Below are positions 54,115 to 62,109 of a DNA stretch of 64,000 bases, piece by piece (positions within the stretch are counted from its first letter, which is position 1; each line of letters begins with the position of its first letter). Position numbers and translations under genes: made by a program. Source of the stretch: JAIQFL01 sp035295745 (lineage in GTDB: Bacteria > Acidobacteriota > Terriglobia > Bryobacterales > Bryobacteraceae); contig DATGIL010000003.1 in assembly GCA_035295745.1 (NCBI GenBank), forward strand, positions 11,390-75,389, read 5' to 3'. The notes under the pieces were generated by a model. It ran no database searches, was not told the origin of the DNA, and saw nothing but the letters and a program-made list of their open reading frames with translations.

Positions 54115-55905
54115 CTACTGACTCAACGTGTAGTTCACGTCGATCTGGGTCATTACTGCCACCGGCTCTCCATTCAGAAAGGTCGGCTCGTACTTCCACT
54201 GCTTCACCGCCTCGAGCGTCGGCGGCACCAGCAGGGGATGACCGCTGATCACCTCCAGGCTCTCGATAGACCCGTCCTTGCCAATCACGGCCGAAAGCTT
54301 CACGACGCCCTGAATGCGAGCAGCCTTGGCATCTGGTGGATAGACCGGATGCGCCTGGCTAACCAGCTTCGCCTGCATGACGCCGCCGCCGACCCTGATC
54401 TTCGAGGGCACCTGAGATGCCTCGGGCTTGGAGTCTGCTAGGTAATTCGGCGACGCGATCTGCAATGAGGCTTCACCCTGCGCCGTAAGGGAGCCGGTGA
54501 GACGCAAATGCTCGTCAAACTTGTGCACCGACAGAACGACGTTTCCGATGGAATCCGCGGAGAGCGTGTCGCCTTCGTGCACCGGAAGGCTCGCCAGCAG
54601 GTCCGTACGTGCCTGCGCAGACAGACCCAGGACGTTGATGCTCTTAATCTGGCGTCCCGCCAGCGCATGCATCATTCCGACGGGTAATCCGGCCGCAGGT
54701 GCGGACAATGTGCCTTCCGCTTTGAAGGTGATGTTCACCGGGCGAACCGCGCCCGCCGATCCATCCGCGAAATGCCATTGCAGCACCGAATCCAGAGCCG
54801 CGCGCCGCAACTCCTCGGGACCGCTCACGACGCGGGCATCGGTCACATTCCCCGATGCGTCCAGCGTCGCTTCCACTACGACCGTGCCTTGCACGCCCTT
54901 GCGGCGGGCCGCCTCGGGATAGATCACCGCAGTGCGATGAATCAGCGTTGCCGGGCCGATATCCACGGTCACTCCGGCCGTGTCGCTCGCCTGCGGTGCG
55001 GCTGCCAACGGGAAGGTCCCCGTGACCAGCCAACATGTTGTCACCAAAATCGCCAGCCCAAGGGCCAGCCTCGTAATCCACTTCGTCTTCGACATGGGAA
55101 CCTCCTTGAAAATTGAGACCACTCTTTGCTTGAGATGCCGTTTGCGCAGAAACAGCGGGGCCGGCGCTAAGTCCGGGTGAAGTTGCGCTCCCGCGATCTC
55201 GAGCAAGGCATCCACATATTCCTCGCGCGCCTGAGTACGCCGCACGACTTCGTGGTCGACGGCCTGCTCTCGCGCCAGTTGAATCTCCCCCAACACCCAC
55301 CAGATCGCCGGATGGAACCAGAAGATTGCGCGCACGATCTCTTCGGCTACAATCATCAGCCAATCGCCCCTCTCCACGTGCAGGAACTCGTGGCAAAGGA
55401 TCGCTTGCTGGCGCGTCGTCGTCATCTCCGGAAAGTTCGCCGGGAGCAGGACCACGGGCTTCAGAAAACCGAATGTCACCGGGCTGGTTATGTCGTCCGA
55501 TAGAAACGCTGGGCAGTGCCCCGCGAGATCGAGGCGCAGGGCGTTCTTCCGATAACCGCGAAGCCGCCAAAAACCCAGAATCAACGAACCCAAGCGTATG
55601 GCTATGCCCGCAGCCAGAACCAGCATACCCAATTCCCGCCACGGCAAATTCCAGCCGCTCGCGTGTGTTGGCTCTTGCGCGCTCACCAAGGTCGTCGAGA
55701 TCTGGATGTTGCCGCCCGCGATCTCCTGACGCCACGGCTGCACGATCGGCAGCAGCAGGCACGCACCCAACAGAATTTGCAGGTAGACAAGGCGGGCCCG
55801 TGGCGCTCGCAGACGCAGCAGCGAAGGTACGAACGACGCCAGGCCCACCACCAGGCCGACTTGCAGGCTATATGCAACCAGATTGGTCCAGGTCAGCGAG
55901 CTCAT
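54115..55905 (-). CDS. BlaR1-like M56 peptidase with two TonB C-terminal domains
   Basis: A 596-residue membrane protein. The N-terminal part has four membrane helices and a cytoplasmic M56 zinc peptidase domain with HEFLH (~171) and the downstream glutamate region (REQAVDHEVV). After another helix near residue 290, the extracytoplasmic part has two TonB-C-like domains (YPEAARRKGVQGTVVVEATL, ~325-400; YPPDAKAARIQGVVKLSAVI, ~515-595) instead of the penicillin-binding sensor of true BlaR1. Members cleave the partner BlaI repressor in response to a signal. The ATG at 55905 overlaps the blaI stop (TGATG). Confidence 0.9.
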   Translation of the reverse strand: MSSLTWTNLVAYSLQVGLVVGLASFVPSLLRLRAPRARLVYLQILLGACLLLPIVQPWRQEIAGGNIQISTTLVSAQEPTHASGWNLPWRELGMLVLAAGIAIRLGSLILGFWRLRGYRKNALRLDLAGHCPAFLSDDITSPVTFGFLKPVVLLPANFPEMTTTRQQAILCHEFLHVERGDWLMIVAEEIVRAIFWFHPAIWWVLGEIQLAREQAVDHEVVRRTQAREEYVDALLEIAGAQLHPDLAPAPLFLRKRHLKQRVVSIFKEVPMSKTKWITRLALGLAILVTTCWLVTGTFPLAAAPQASDTAGVTVDIGPATLIHRTAVIYPEAARRKGVQGTVVVEATLDASGNVTDARVVSGPEELRRAALDSVLQWHFADGSAGAVRPVNITFKAEGTLSAPAAGLPVGMMHALAGRQIKSINVLGLSAQARTDLLASLPVHEGDTLSADSIGNVVLSVHKFDEHLRLTGSLTAQGEASLQIASPNYLADSKPEASQVPSKIRVGGGVMQAKLVSQAHPVYPPDAKAARIQGVVKLSAVIGKDGSIESLEVISGHPLLVPPTLEAVKQWKYEPTFLNGEPVAVMTQIDVNYTLSQ

Positions 55906-56276
55906 CACGATTTCCTCCGCAGATTGGCGATCTCCTCCAGGTCGTGCGCCGAAAGGTCATGCTCTTCCACCAGATGCGCCAACAGCGGCTCGGCCGAGCC
56001 GTTGAATACCCGATTGATGAAGTCGCGCACCATATCGCCCACCACCTGGCGCTTGGGTTGTGCCGGGTGGTAGACATATGCGCGGTCGACCTGTTTCTTC
56101 TTGAGATACTGCTTCTGCTCGAGGATCTTCATCATGGTCATGACCGTGGTGTAGGCTACCTTGCGCCGTTCGAGGAGGGTCTCGTAGACGTCGCGGACCG
56201 TGACGTTCTCACGGTCCCAGACGATTTTCATGATTTCGAGTTCCTGCTCGGTGAGTGTACTGCTCTTTCGTCGCAT
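55905..56276 (-). CDS. BlaI/MecI/CopY-family transcriptional repressor
   Basis: A 123-residue winged-helix repressor: LTEQELEIMKIVWDRENVTV (helix 1-2), RKVAYTTVMTMMKILEQKQY (recognition helix and wing) and a C-terminal dimerisation/cleavage region (FINRVFNGSAEPLLAHLVEE). It probably represses its own operon and is inactivated by proteolysis through the linked M56 protein. The ATG abuts a perfect 16 bp palindrome and has no ribosome-binding site, so translation may be leaderless. The M56 gene overlaps its stop. Confidence 0.93.
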   Translation of the reverse strand: MRRKSSTLTEQELEIMKIVWDRENVTVRDVYETLLERRKVAYTTVMTMMKILEQKQYLKKKQVDRAYVYHPAQPKRQVVGDMVRDFINRVFNGSAEPLLAHLVEEHDLSAHDLEEIANLRRKS

Positions 56277-56295
56277 ACTAATTAATTAGTACTAA
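56276..56295 (-). promoter_or_regulatory. Palindromic operator at the blaI start
   Basis: TACTAATTAATTAGTA (56276-56291) is a perfect 16 bp palindrome and overlaps the blaI start codon by one base. A second one, TTAGTACTAA (56286-56295), overlaps it. The TACTA..TAGTA arms resemble those of BlaI-type operators, so autoregulation is likely. Confidence 0.65.
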
Positions 56296-56452
56296 CGGGC
56301 GCAGATGTCAAGAGGAATTTTTGAGGGCAAATTTTCCGGAACGATGGCTCGCCCAAGAAAGCGATTAGTGCCTTATTTTCAATGAATGCTTACTAGGAAC
56401 CGAGATGATTCCGGCGCTGCGAAGTGGTTTTAGGCGAGGTTTCTGAGGTCGT

Positions 56453-57127
56453 TTACCAGGAGTTCGAGCCGCTCCAGACTTCCGGAACCGTCCGCAGGAG
56501 AATGCGAAAATACATGCGGACCGATCGATTTCGGACAAAGCGCAGATCCAGCCGCCTCCGCTCGTCGTAGGAGAGCCGATTCCGTCCGGATACCTGCCAG
56601 AGACCTGCCAGGCCCGGCTTCACCTGAAGCACCTCCGCGGCGTCCGTGCCGTAGTGTTGCTGGATCTCCACGTCGGTCACTGGTCGCGGTCCAACCAGCG
56701 ACATCTCACCGCGGATCACGTGCCAGAGCTGCGGCATTTCATCGATTGAGTGTTTGCGGCAGAAACGTGCGAACCAGTTGGTCACGCGCGCATCCCCCGG
56801 CTTTTTGCGCTCGGGTCCCTCCACATCCTCTATGTACTCGACCCACCGTGAAGTGTGCACTACGCGGCGTGATGTCCCCGGAGCCTCGCTATTCCACATC
56901 GTGCGCAGCTTGAGCATCCATAGCGTGGTTCCGCGATATCCCACTCGGCGATGCGCAATCAGCGGCACGCGGCGGGAGAGCAGTGATACGACAGCGGCGC
57001 TCACGAGCAGAATCGGGCTCAGTATCGTAAACAGCACCACGGACACGACTCGCTCGCAGACATCGATGGTCTGCCAACTCAAGTCCTGGATCGGTGCAGC
57101 TTGTTGGGGAACCGGAATCGTTGCCAA
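56453..57127 (-). CDS. Bacterial sugar transferase (undecaprenyl-phosphate type)
   Basis: A 224-residue WcaJ/ExoY-type phosphoglycosyl transferase that begins exopolysaccharide or O-unit assembly by moving a sugar phosphate to undecaprenyl phosphate. One membrane segment (~25-50) is followed by the catalytic part: RRVGYRGTTLWMLKLRTM, the KHSIDEMPQLWHVIRGEMSLVGPRP-type signature (split here around residue 135-160), and VKPGLAGLWQVSGRN. The only in-frame start near the family N-terminus is a TTG at 57127, without a clear ribosome-binding site. No glycosyltransferase neighbours are present. Confidence 0.88.
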   Translation of the reverse strand: MATIPVPQQAAPIQDLSWQTIDVCERVVSVVLFTILSPILLVSAAVVSLLSRRVPLIAHRRVGYRGTTLWMLKLRTMWNSEAPGTSRRVVHTSRWVEYIEDVEGPERKKPGDARVTNWFARFCRKHSIDEMPQLWHVIRGEMSLVGPRPVTDVEIQQHYGTDAAEVLQVKPGLAGLWQVSGRNRLSYDERRRLDLRFVRNRSVRMYFRILLRTVPEVWSGSNSW

Positions 57128-57284
57128 GTTTGGGGTACCTACATTTCGATCTTAGCGAGGCCGGTATGAACAGGCTGTAAATGATTTGTGAATTCCCGGC
57201 AGATGGTGCCGATCGAGCCTCTCGCGCGGTGCTTCATTGTGCGTTCATCTACTCTTTTGCACAATAGAAGCAAGGGGTTTACAG

Positions 57285-57974
57285 GTGCGCATCCTGTTGG
57301 TGGAAGACGAATCGCGGGTGGCTGCCTTCATCGCCAAAGGACTGCGTGAGCAGGCGTACGCTGTCGACATTGCGAGCGATGGCGAACGCGCCCTCTACGA
57401 CGCCGCGGTCAACGAATATGACCTGGTGATTCTCGACGTGATGCTTCCAATCAAAGACGGGCACACTGTATGCCGCGAATTGCGCGCCTCCGGATTCCGG
57501 ACTCCCATCCTGATGCTGACCGCGCGCGCCTCAGTGGACGACCGTGTGGACGGCCTCGATTGCGGCGCCGACGATTATCTGAGCAAGCCCTTCGACTTCA
57601 AGGAACTGCTGGCGCGCCTTCGCGCCTTGTTGCGACGCTCCGCGAACCTGCGTCCCAAGGTGGCGCGGATCGCCGATCTTACTCTCGATACGGGCAGCCA
57701 CGCGGTGACGCGCGCCGGAAAGCCTGTTACCCTGACAGCCAAGGAGTATGCGCTTCTGGAGTACCTGGTGTTCAACGAAGGCCGTGTCGTGGGACGCGAG
57801 CAGATTGCGCAGCACGTTTGGGACGAACACTTCGACCCGTTTTCGAACGTGATCGATGTCTACGTCAAGCGGCTTCGGGACAAGCTCGACACGGGCTCCG
57901 GCGTTCGCCTGATTCACACACGCCGCGGCGAAGGATACCTGATGACGCCGCAACCGGGTGCCGGCGATGAGTAG
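57285..57974 (+). CDS. OmpR-family response regulator of an efflux cluster
   Basis: A 229-residue regulator: receiver domain with E8/D9 and phosphorylation site D51 (LVILDVMLPIKDG), LTAR, LSKPF, then a winged helix (LTAKEYALLEYLVFNEG, SNVIDVYVKRLRDKLD, RRGEGY). The sequence is closest by eye to the CusR/CopR group that controls metal or multidrug efflux. It starts with GTG at 57285, eight bases after AAGGGG. It overlaps the kinase gene by eight bases and heads the kinase-TolC-adaptor-RND cluster. Confidence 0.92.
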   Translation: MRILLVEDESRVAAFIAKGLREQAYAVDIASDGERALYDAAVNEYDLVILDVMLPIKDGHTVCRELRASGFRTPILMLTARASVDDRVDGLDCGADDYLSKPFDFKELLARLRALLRRSANLRPKVARIADLTLDTGSHAVTRAGKPVTLTAKEYALLEYLVFNEGRVVGREQIAQHVWDEHFDPFSNVIDVYVKRLRDKLDTGSGVRLIHTRRGEGYLMTPQPGAGDE

Positions 57975-59388
57975 GCCGGGGAATCGCATCATCCGGAGTC
58001 TGCGCTTCCAACTGGCAGCCTGGTACCTGGCGTTCTTCTCTCTGCTGTTCGTGTTGTTCGGAGCTTTCCTCTATGGAACGCTCGCCAGGGCCCTCGAGAA
58101 GCGCATCGACGAAGCGCTCACCGCGCAGGTGCAGACCACCGCGCGCATTTTCCAGGACGAACTCGAAGAGACACCGGGCAAGGTCCGGCAAGCCGCCCGG
58201 GAGGCTGTCTCGGAGACGCGATTCGATGGTGGAACGGTCGCGATCTTCCAGGGCGGGAGCCTGCTGGAGGCGAGCACAGCGGTCCCATCATCGAGTCTGG
58301 ATGCGGCTGCGGCGCAAATTGCGGCGGGTTCCGCGGCAGACCAGCTTCTCTCCCTGCCGCATTTCGGTAAGAACGGCGCGCGTGCCGCGATTCATCGGGC
58401 GGTGATCGAAGGCGCCGACCCCGGCATAACCTGCCTCATCCTGGCCGTGCAGCCGCTCGATTCGGTGGCGGCGAGCCTGCAAGTGGTCCGGCGGGTATTG
58501 TTTGTAGGAATGCCACTACTCCTGGCTCTGGCCGGTGTGGGCGGCTATTGGCTGACGACGCGCCGTTTGGCGCCGCTCTCCTGGATGGCGGAACAGGCGC
58601 ATCGCATCACTGGCAACAACCTCGACACCCGCCTCGAGATCGGCAATGCGGCTCAGGAATTGTCGATGCTGTCGGAGTCGTTTAACGAATTGCTGTCGCG
58701 GCTGGATCAGTCGTTCGCGGGAATGAAGCGATTCGTTGCGGATGCGTCGCATGAGCTGCGAACGCCCATCTCGGTAATTCGCGGCGAGGCCGATGTGGCC
58801 CTCTCGCACGAGCGGAGTCCAGCCGAGTATCGGGAGACACTGGCCATCATTTTGGACGAGTCGCGGCGCCTCTCGCGCCTGGTCGACGATCTGCTCAATC
58901 TGGCGCGCGCCGATGCGGGACATGTACGCATCCAGCCTCAGGACTTATATCTTAACGATCTGCTGGCGGATTGTTGCCGCTCGGTACAATCGCTGGCCAG
59001 CGCGCGGAAGATTCATCTGGAATGCCAGCCGGCAGGGGACGTGCCGTACCGCGGCGACGAGGAACTGCTGCGCCGCCTGGTGGTCAATCTTCTCGACAAT
59101 GCGATCCGCTACACGCCCCCAGGGGGCAAGGTGTCGGCGGGGCTCGAGGCCAACGGCAATGAAGTCCGCGTGCGCGTCGCCGATACGGGCATCGGAATCG
59201 GCCCGGACGCCGCGCCGCACGTCTTCGAACGCTTCTATCGCGCTGACAAAGCGCGCTCCCGCGCCGATGGCGGCTTCGGCCTGGGTCTGGCAATTGTCAA
59301 GTGGATCGCCGAATCGCACCATGGGGCGGTGGAACTGAGCAGCCAACCGGAAATGGGGAGTGTCTTTACCGTGACGCTACCCCGTTGA
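57967..59388 (+). CDS. HAMP-type sensor histidine kinase of an efflux cluster
   Basis: A 473-residue membrane kinase. Helix 1 (~15-40), a ~130-residue sensor domain, helix 2 (~180-200), HAMP, phosphoacceptor VADASHELRTPISVI (His ~260) and ATPase with LLDNAIRYTP, DTGIGIGPDA and GGFGLGLAIVKWI. The helix-HAMP-SHELRTP spacing and SEVD-like helix (YRETLAIILDESRRLSRLVD) resemble heavy-metal sensor kinases (CusS-like). The ATG at 57967 overlaps the regulator gene; a GTG at 57958 is an alternative. The next gene begins 45 bp downstream. Confidence 0.92.
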   Translation: MSRPGNRIIRSLRFQLAAWYLAFFSLLFVLFGAFLYGTLARALEKRIDEALTAQVQTTARIFQDELEETPGKVRQAAREAVSETRFDGGTVAIFQGGSLLEASTAVPSSSLDAAAAQIAAGSAADQLLSLPHFGKNGARAAIHRAVIEGADPGITCLILAVQPLDSVAASLQVVRRVLFVGMPLLLALAGVGGYWLTTRRLAPLSWMAEQAHRITGNNLDTRLEIGNAAQELSMLSESFNELLSRLDQSFAGMKRFVADASHELRTPISVIRGEADVALSHERSPAEYRETLAIILDESRRLSRLVDDLLNLARADAGHVRIQPQDLYLNDLLADCCRSVQSLASARKIHLECQPAGDVPYRGDEELLRRLVVNLLDNAIRYTPPGGKVSAGLEANGNEVRVRVADTGIGIGPDAAPHVFERFYRADKARSRADGGFGLGLAIVKWIAESHHGAVELSSQPEMGSVFTVTLPR

Positions 59389-59415
59389 TTCATCGTCCGT
59401 TCATCTCGTGAATTT

Positions 59416-59421
59416 TATACT
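59416..59421 (+). promoter_or_regulatory. Candidate -10 box (TATACT) before the tolC-type gene
   Basis: TATACT lies 12 bases before the ATG at 59434, in the 45 bp gap after the kinase gene. It could give the efflux genes a promoter separate from the regulator genes, with a leader of only about five bases. Confidence 0.35.
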
Positions 59422-59433
59422 GTGAATTCCTCC

Positions 59434-60765
59434 ATGCCAAACCGAGAGCCGCTGACGCGCAAGCCCTCCCTCCGCGTTTTGCCGGCCGCGATCTTTTTGC
59501 TGACACTGCCTCTCGCCTCCGCCCAGACGCCGCAGCCGGGCGCACTCAATCTGACGTTGCAGGACGCCCTGCAGCGGGCACGGCAGTACGCCCAACAGGT
59601 CTACACCGCGGCCATCGCGGCACAATTGGCGCATGAAGATGCCGTGCAGGCGAAGGCTGCGCTCCTGCCATCCGTCAACGGCCTCAGCCAGTTCATTTAT
59701 ACCCAACCGAACGGCACGCCGAGCGGGACCTTCGTTTCGAACGATGGACCACACGTCTACAACGACCAGGCCCTGGTACACGGCGAGATTTTCAATCCGG
59801 GCAAGCGTGCCGACTATCATCGGGCGCTAGCCGCGGAGGCTGTGGCACGCGCAAAGGCGGATCTTGCCGCTCGCGGGCTGGTCGCCACCGTAGTGCAAAA
59901 TTACTACGGCATGGTTGTGGGCCAGCGCAAAATCGCCAACGCGCGCAGAAGCGTGGACGAAGCGCAGAATCTGCTCGACATCACGCAGAAGCAGGAGCAG
60001 GGCGGGGAAGTCTCGCACTACGACGTGGTGAAGGCGCAGATTCAGCTCGAACAGCGGCAGCGCGAGCTGCAGGAAGCCCAGTTGGCATTGGACAAAGTAC
60101 GCATCGGGTTCGCGGTGCTGCTGTTTCCGAACTTCGGACAGGAGTACACGGTAACGGACGATCTGGCGACCGCTTCGCTGCTTCCCGCCTTTTCCGAGAT
60201 TCAAACCATGGCGGGCAACAACAGTCCCGACATTCGCGTTGCGCAGGCCACGGTGCAGCAGCAGACCTTTGCCATCGCATCGGCGCGAGCGGCGTATCTG
60301 CCCACTCTTTCGTTCGATTATTTCTTCGGCATCAATGCCAACCAATTCGCCATTCACAACCGGGACGGCATGAATCAGTTAGGCAACGTGGCACAGGCGC
60401 AGTTGACGATCCCCATTTGGACTTGGGGAGCGGCCCGCAGCAAGGTGCGGCAGGCCGAGCTGCAATTGCAGCAGGCCAGGAACGATCTGAGTTTCACGCA
60501 GCGCCAACTGCTGGCGGAACTCAATCAGTTCTATCAGGAGGCGCAGATCGCTTCGTCGCAGACGGCTTCGCTGCGGCACTCGATGGAACTTTCCGCGGAG
60601 GGCTTGCGGCTGACATTGCTGCGGTACCAAGCCGGCGAGGCGACGATTTTGGAAGTGGCGGATGCGCAGAGCACGCTGGTGCAGGCGCGCAACGCCAATG
60701 ACGATGGGTTGGTAAGATATCGAATCGCGATCGCCAATCTGCAGACATTGACGGGGGCCTTTTAG
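59434..60765 (+). CDS. TolC-family outer-membrane efflux protein
   Basis: A 443-residue outer-membrane channel of an RND-type pump. Signal peptide (MPNREPLTRKPSLRVLPAAI...SAQ), then two outer-membrane-efflux repeats: LTLQDALQRARQYAQQV, EAVARAKADLAARGLVATVV, and EILEVADAQSTLVQARNAND-like heptads at the C-terminus (LEVADAQSTLVQARNA). Start at ATG 59434 gives the signal; a GTG at 59422 is also in frame. Its stop is directly followed by the adaptor's ATG, so it belongs to the efflux operon. Confidence 0.92.
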   Translation: MPNREPLTRKPSLRVLPAAIFLLTLPLASAQTPQPGALNLTLQDALQRARQYAQQVYTAAIAAQLAHEDAVQAKAALLPSVNGLSQFIYTQPNGTPSGTFVSNDGPHVYNDQALVHGEIFNPGKRADYHRALAAEAVARAKADLAARGLVATVVQNYYGMVVGQRKIANARRSVDEAQNLLDITQKQEQGGEVSHYDVVKAQIQLEQRQRELQEAQLALDKVRIGFAVLLFPNFGQEYTVTDDLATASLLPAFSEIQTMAGNNSPDIRVAQATVQQQTFAIASARAAYLPTLSFDYFFGINANQFAIHNRDGMNQLGNVAQAQLTIPIWTWGAARSKVRQAELQLQQARNDLSFTQRQLLAELNQFYQEAQIASSQTASLRHSMELSAEGLRLTLLRYQAGEATILEVADAQSTLVQARNANDDGLVRYRIAIANLQTLTGAF

Positions 60766-62109
60766 ATGAAACGGACGGGGCCAGGCAGGCTGGCGGCGGC
60801 GTGGCTGGCCGGGGCATTCTTGCTCACTTCCGCCTGCACTAAGAAAGAAGAGAAGGAAGTGGAGGCGCCGGCTCCGGTGCAGGTCACCGCGGTGACCCAG
60901 GATACGATCCGCCGGGTGGTCGCCGGTGACGGCGTCCTCTTTCCTCAGGATCAATACACCGCCATGCCCAAGATTCAGGCGCCGGTGCAGAAGTTCTATG
61001 CCAATCGCGGCGACCATGTGAAGCCCGGGCAACTTCTGGCCACGCTCGACAATCGCGATCTGAAGGCCGCCGCCGAGGCCAACAAGGGCCAATTGGCACA
61101 GGCGGAGGCCAACTATCGAGCCACCACCTTGGCGCAGGTTCCAGAGTCTATCGTCAAGGCAAATAGCGACGTGGAGTCGGCGAAGCAGCAGTTGGATGCT
61201 GCTTCCAAGGCGCTCGAGAGCCGTAAGAATCTTCTTGCGCAGGGCGCGATCGCGCGCAAGCAGGTGGACGATCAACAGGTCGTCTGGGCCCAGGCAAAGG
61301 CCCAGTTGGATGCGGCCCAGGAGCATCTCCGGGTGCTCAGTGGCGCAGGCAAGCAGGAACAGATCGCGACCGCACAAGCGCAGGTGGAATCGGCCAAGGC
61401 TCAGTTTCAATCGGCTGAAGCGCAGGTAGCTTTTACGGAGATTCACACCCCAATTGGAGGGGTGGTCGCGGACCGGCCTGTCTATACAGGCGACATGGCG
61501 AGTCCCGGAAGCCCGCTGTTCGTGATCATGGACATCTCGCGCGTGGTGGCGCGCATCAATGTGCCGCAGGCGCAGGCTTCCGCGGTGCGTGTAGGCCAGG
61601 ACGCCGAACTCGCGGTGCTGGGCAGCGACGACCCCGCCAAGGGCAAGGTGACGGTGGTCAGCCCCGCGACGGACGCCAACAGCACCACGGTGCAAGTCTG
61701 GATTCAGGTGAACAATCCCGGCGAGAAGTTGAAGCCAGGCGCCAGCGTACACGGGAAGATCATCGCCGAAGAGATCAAGGCGGCGACGGTGGTGCCGGCG
61801 GCTGCCATCCTGCCCGGAGAAGAGGGCGGCACCGCCGTCCTGGTCGTAGGGTCTGACTCGATCGCCCACAAGCGTCCGGTGCAGTTGGGAGTACGCGAAG
61901 GCGGCAAGATCCAGGTGTTGACGGGCGCGAGACCGGGCGAATCGGTAGTGATCGTGGGCGGCCTGGGAGTCGACGATAAGGCCAAGGTCCGAATCGTCGA
62001 CACCACGGTGCAGGAATCGGACGACGAGGACAATCCGGAACCCGACGCCAAGCCGTCGCCGGCCAAGGGCGGTGAGAAGAAGGACGAGGCGAAACCAAAA
62101 GGCCAATGA
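60766..62109 (+). CDS. RND efflux periplasmic adaptor lipoprotein
   Basis: A 447-residue adaptor. The signal ends in a lipobox (LTSAC, Cys24), so it is lipid-anchored. Lipoyl halves (GDHVKPGQLLATLDNRDL; IHTPIGGVVADRPVYTGD), a long coiled hairpin (~95-225), a beta-barrel (VNVPQAQASAVRVGQDAEL-like) and an MP domain (VVPAAAILPGEEGGTAVLVV) are in order. The C-terminus is lysine/glutamate/proline-rich. It couples the TolC-type channel to the RND pump encoded next, whose ATG overlaps its stop (ATGA). Confidence 0.93.
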   Translation: MKRTGPGRLAAAWLAGAFLLTSACTKKEEKEVEAPAPVQVTAVTQDTIRRVVAGDGVLFPQDQYTAMPKIQAPVQKFYANRGDHVKPGQLLATLDNRDLKAAAEANKGQLAQAEANYRATTLAQVPESIVKANSDVESAKQQLDAASKALESRKNLLAQGAIARKQVDDQQVVWAQAKAQLDAAQEHLRVLSGAGKQEQIATAQAQVESAKAQFQSAEAQVAFTEIHTPIGGVVADRPVYTGDMASPGSPLFVIMDISRVVARINVPQAQASAVRVGQDAELAVLGSDDPAKGKVTVVSPATDANSTTVQVWIQVNNPGEKLKPGASVHGKIIAEEIKAATVVPAAAILPGEEGGTAVLVVGSDSIAHKRPVQLGVREGGKIQVLTGARPGESVVIVGGLGVDDKAKVRIVDTTVQESDDEDNPEPDAKPSPAKGGEKKDEAKPKGQ

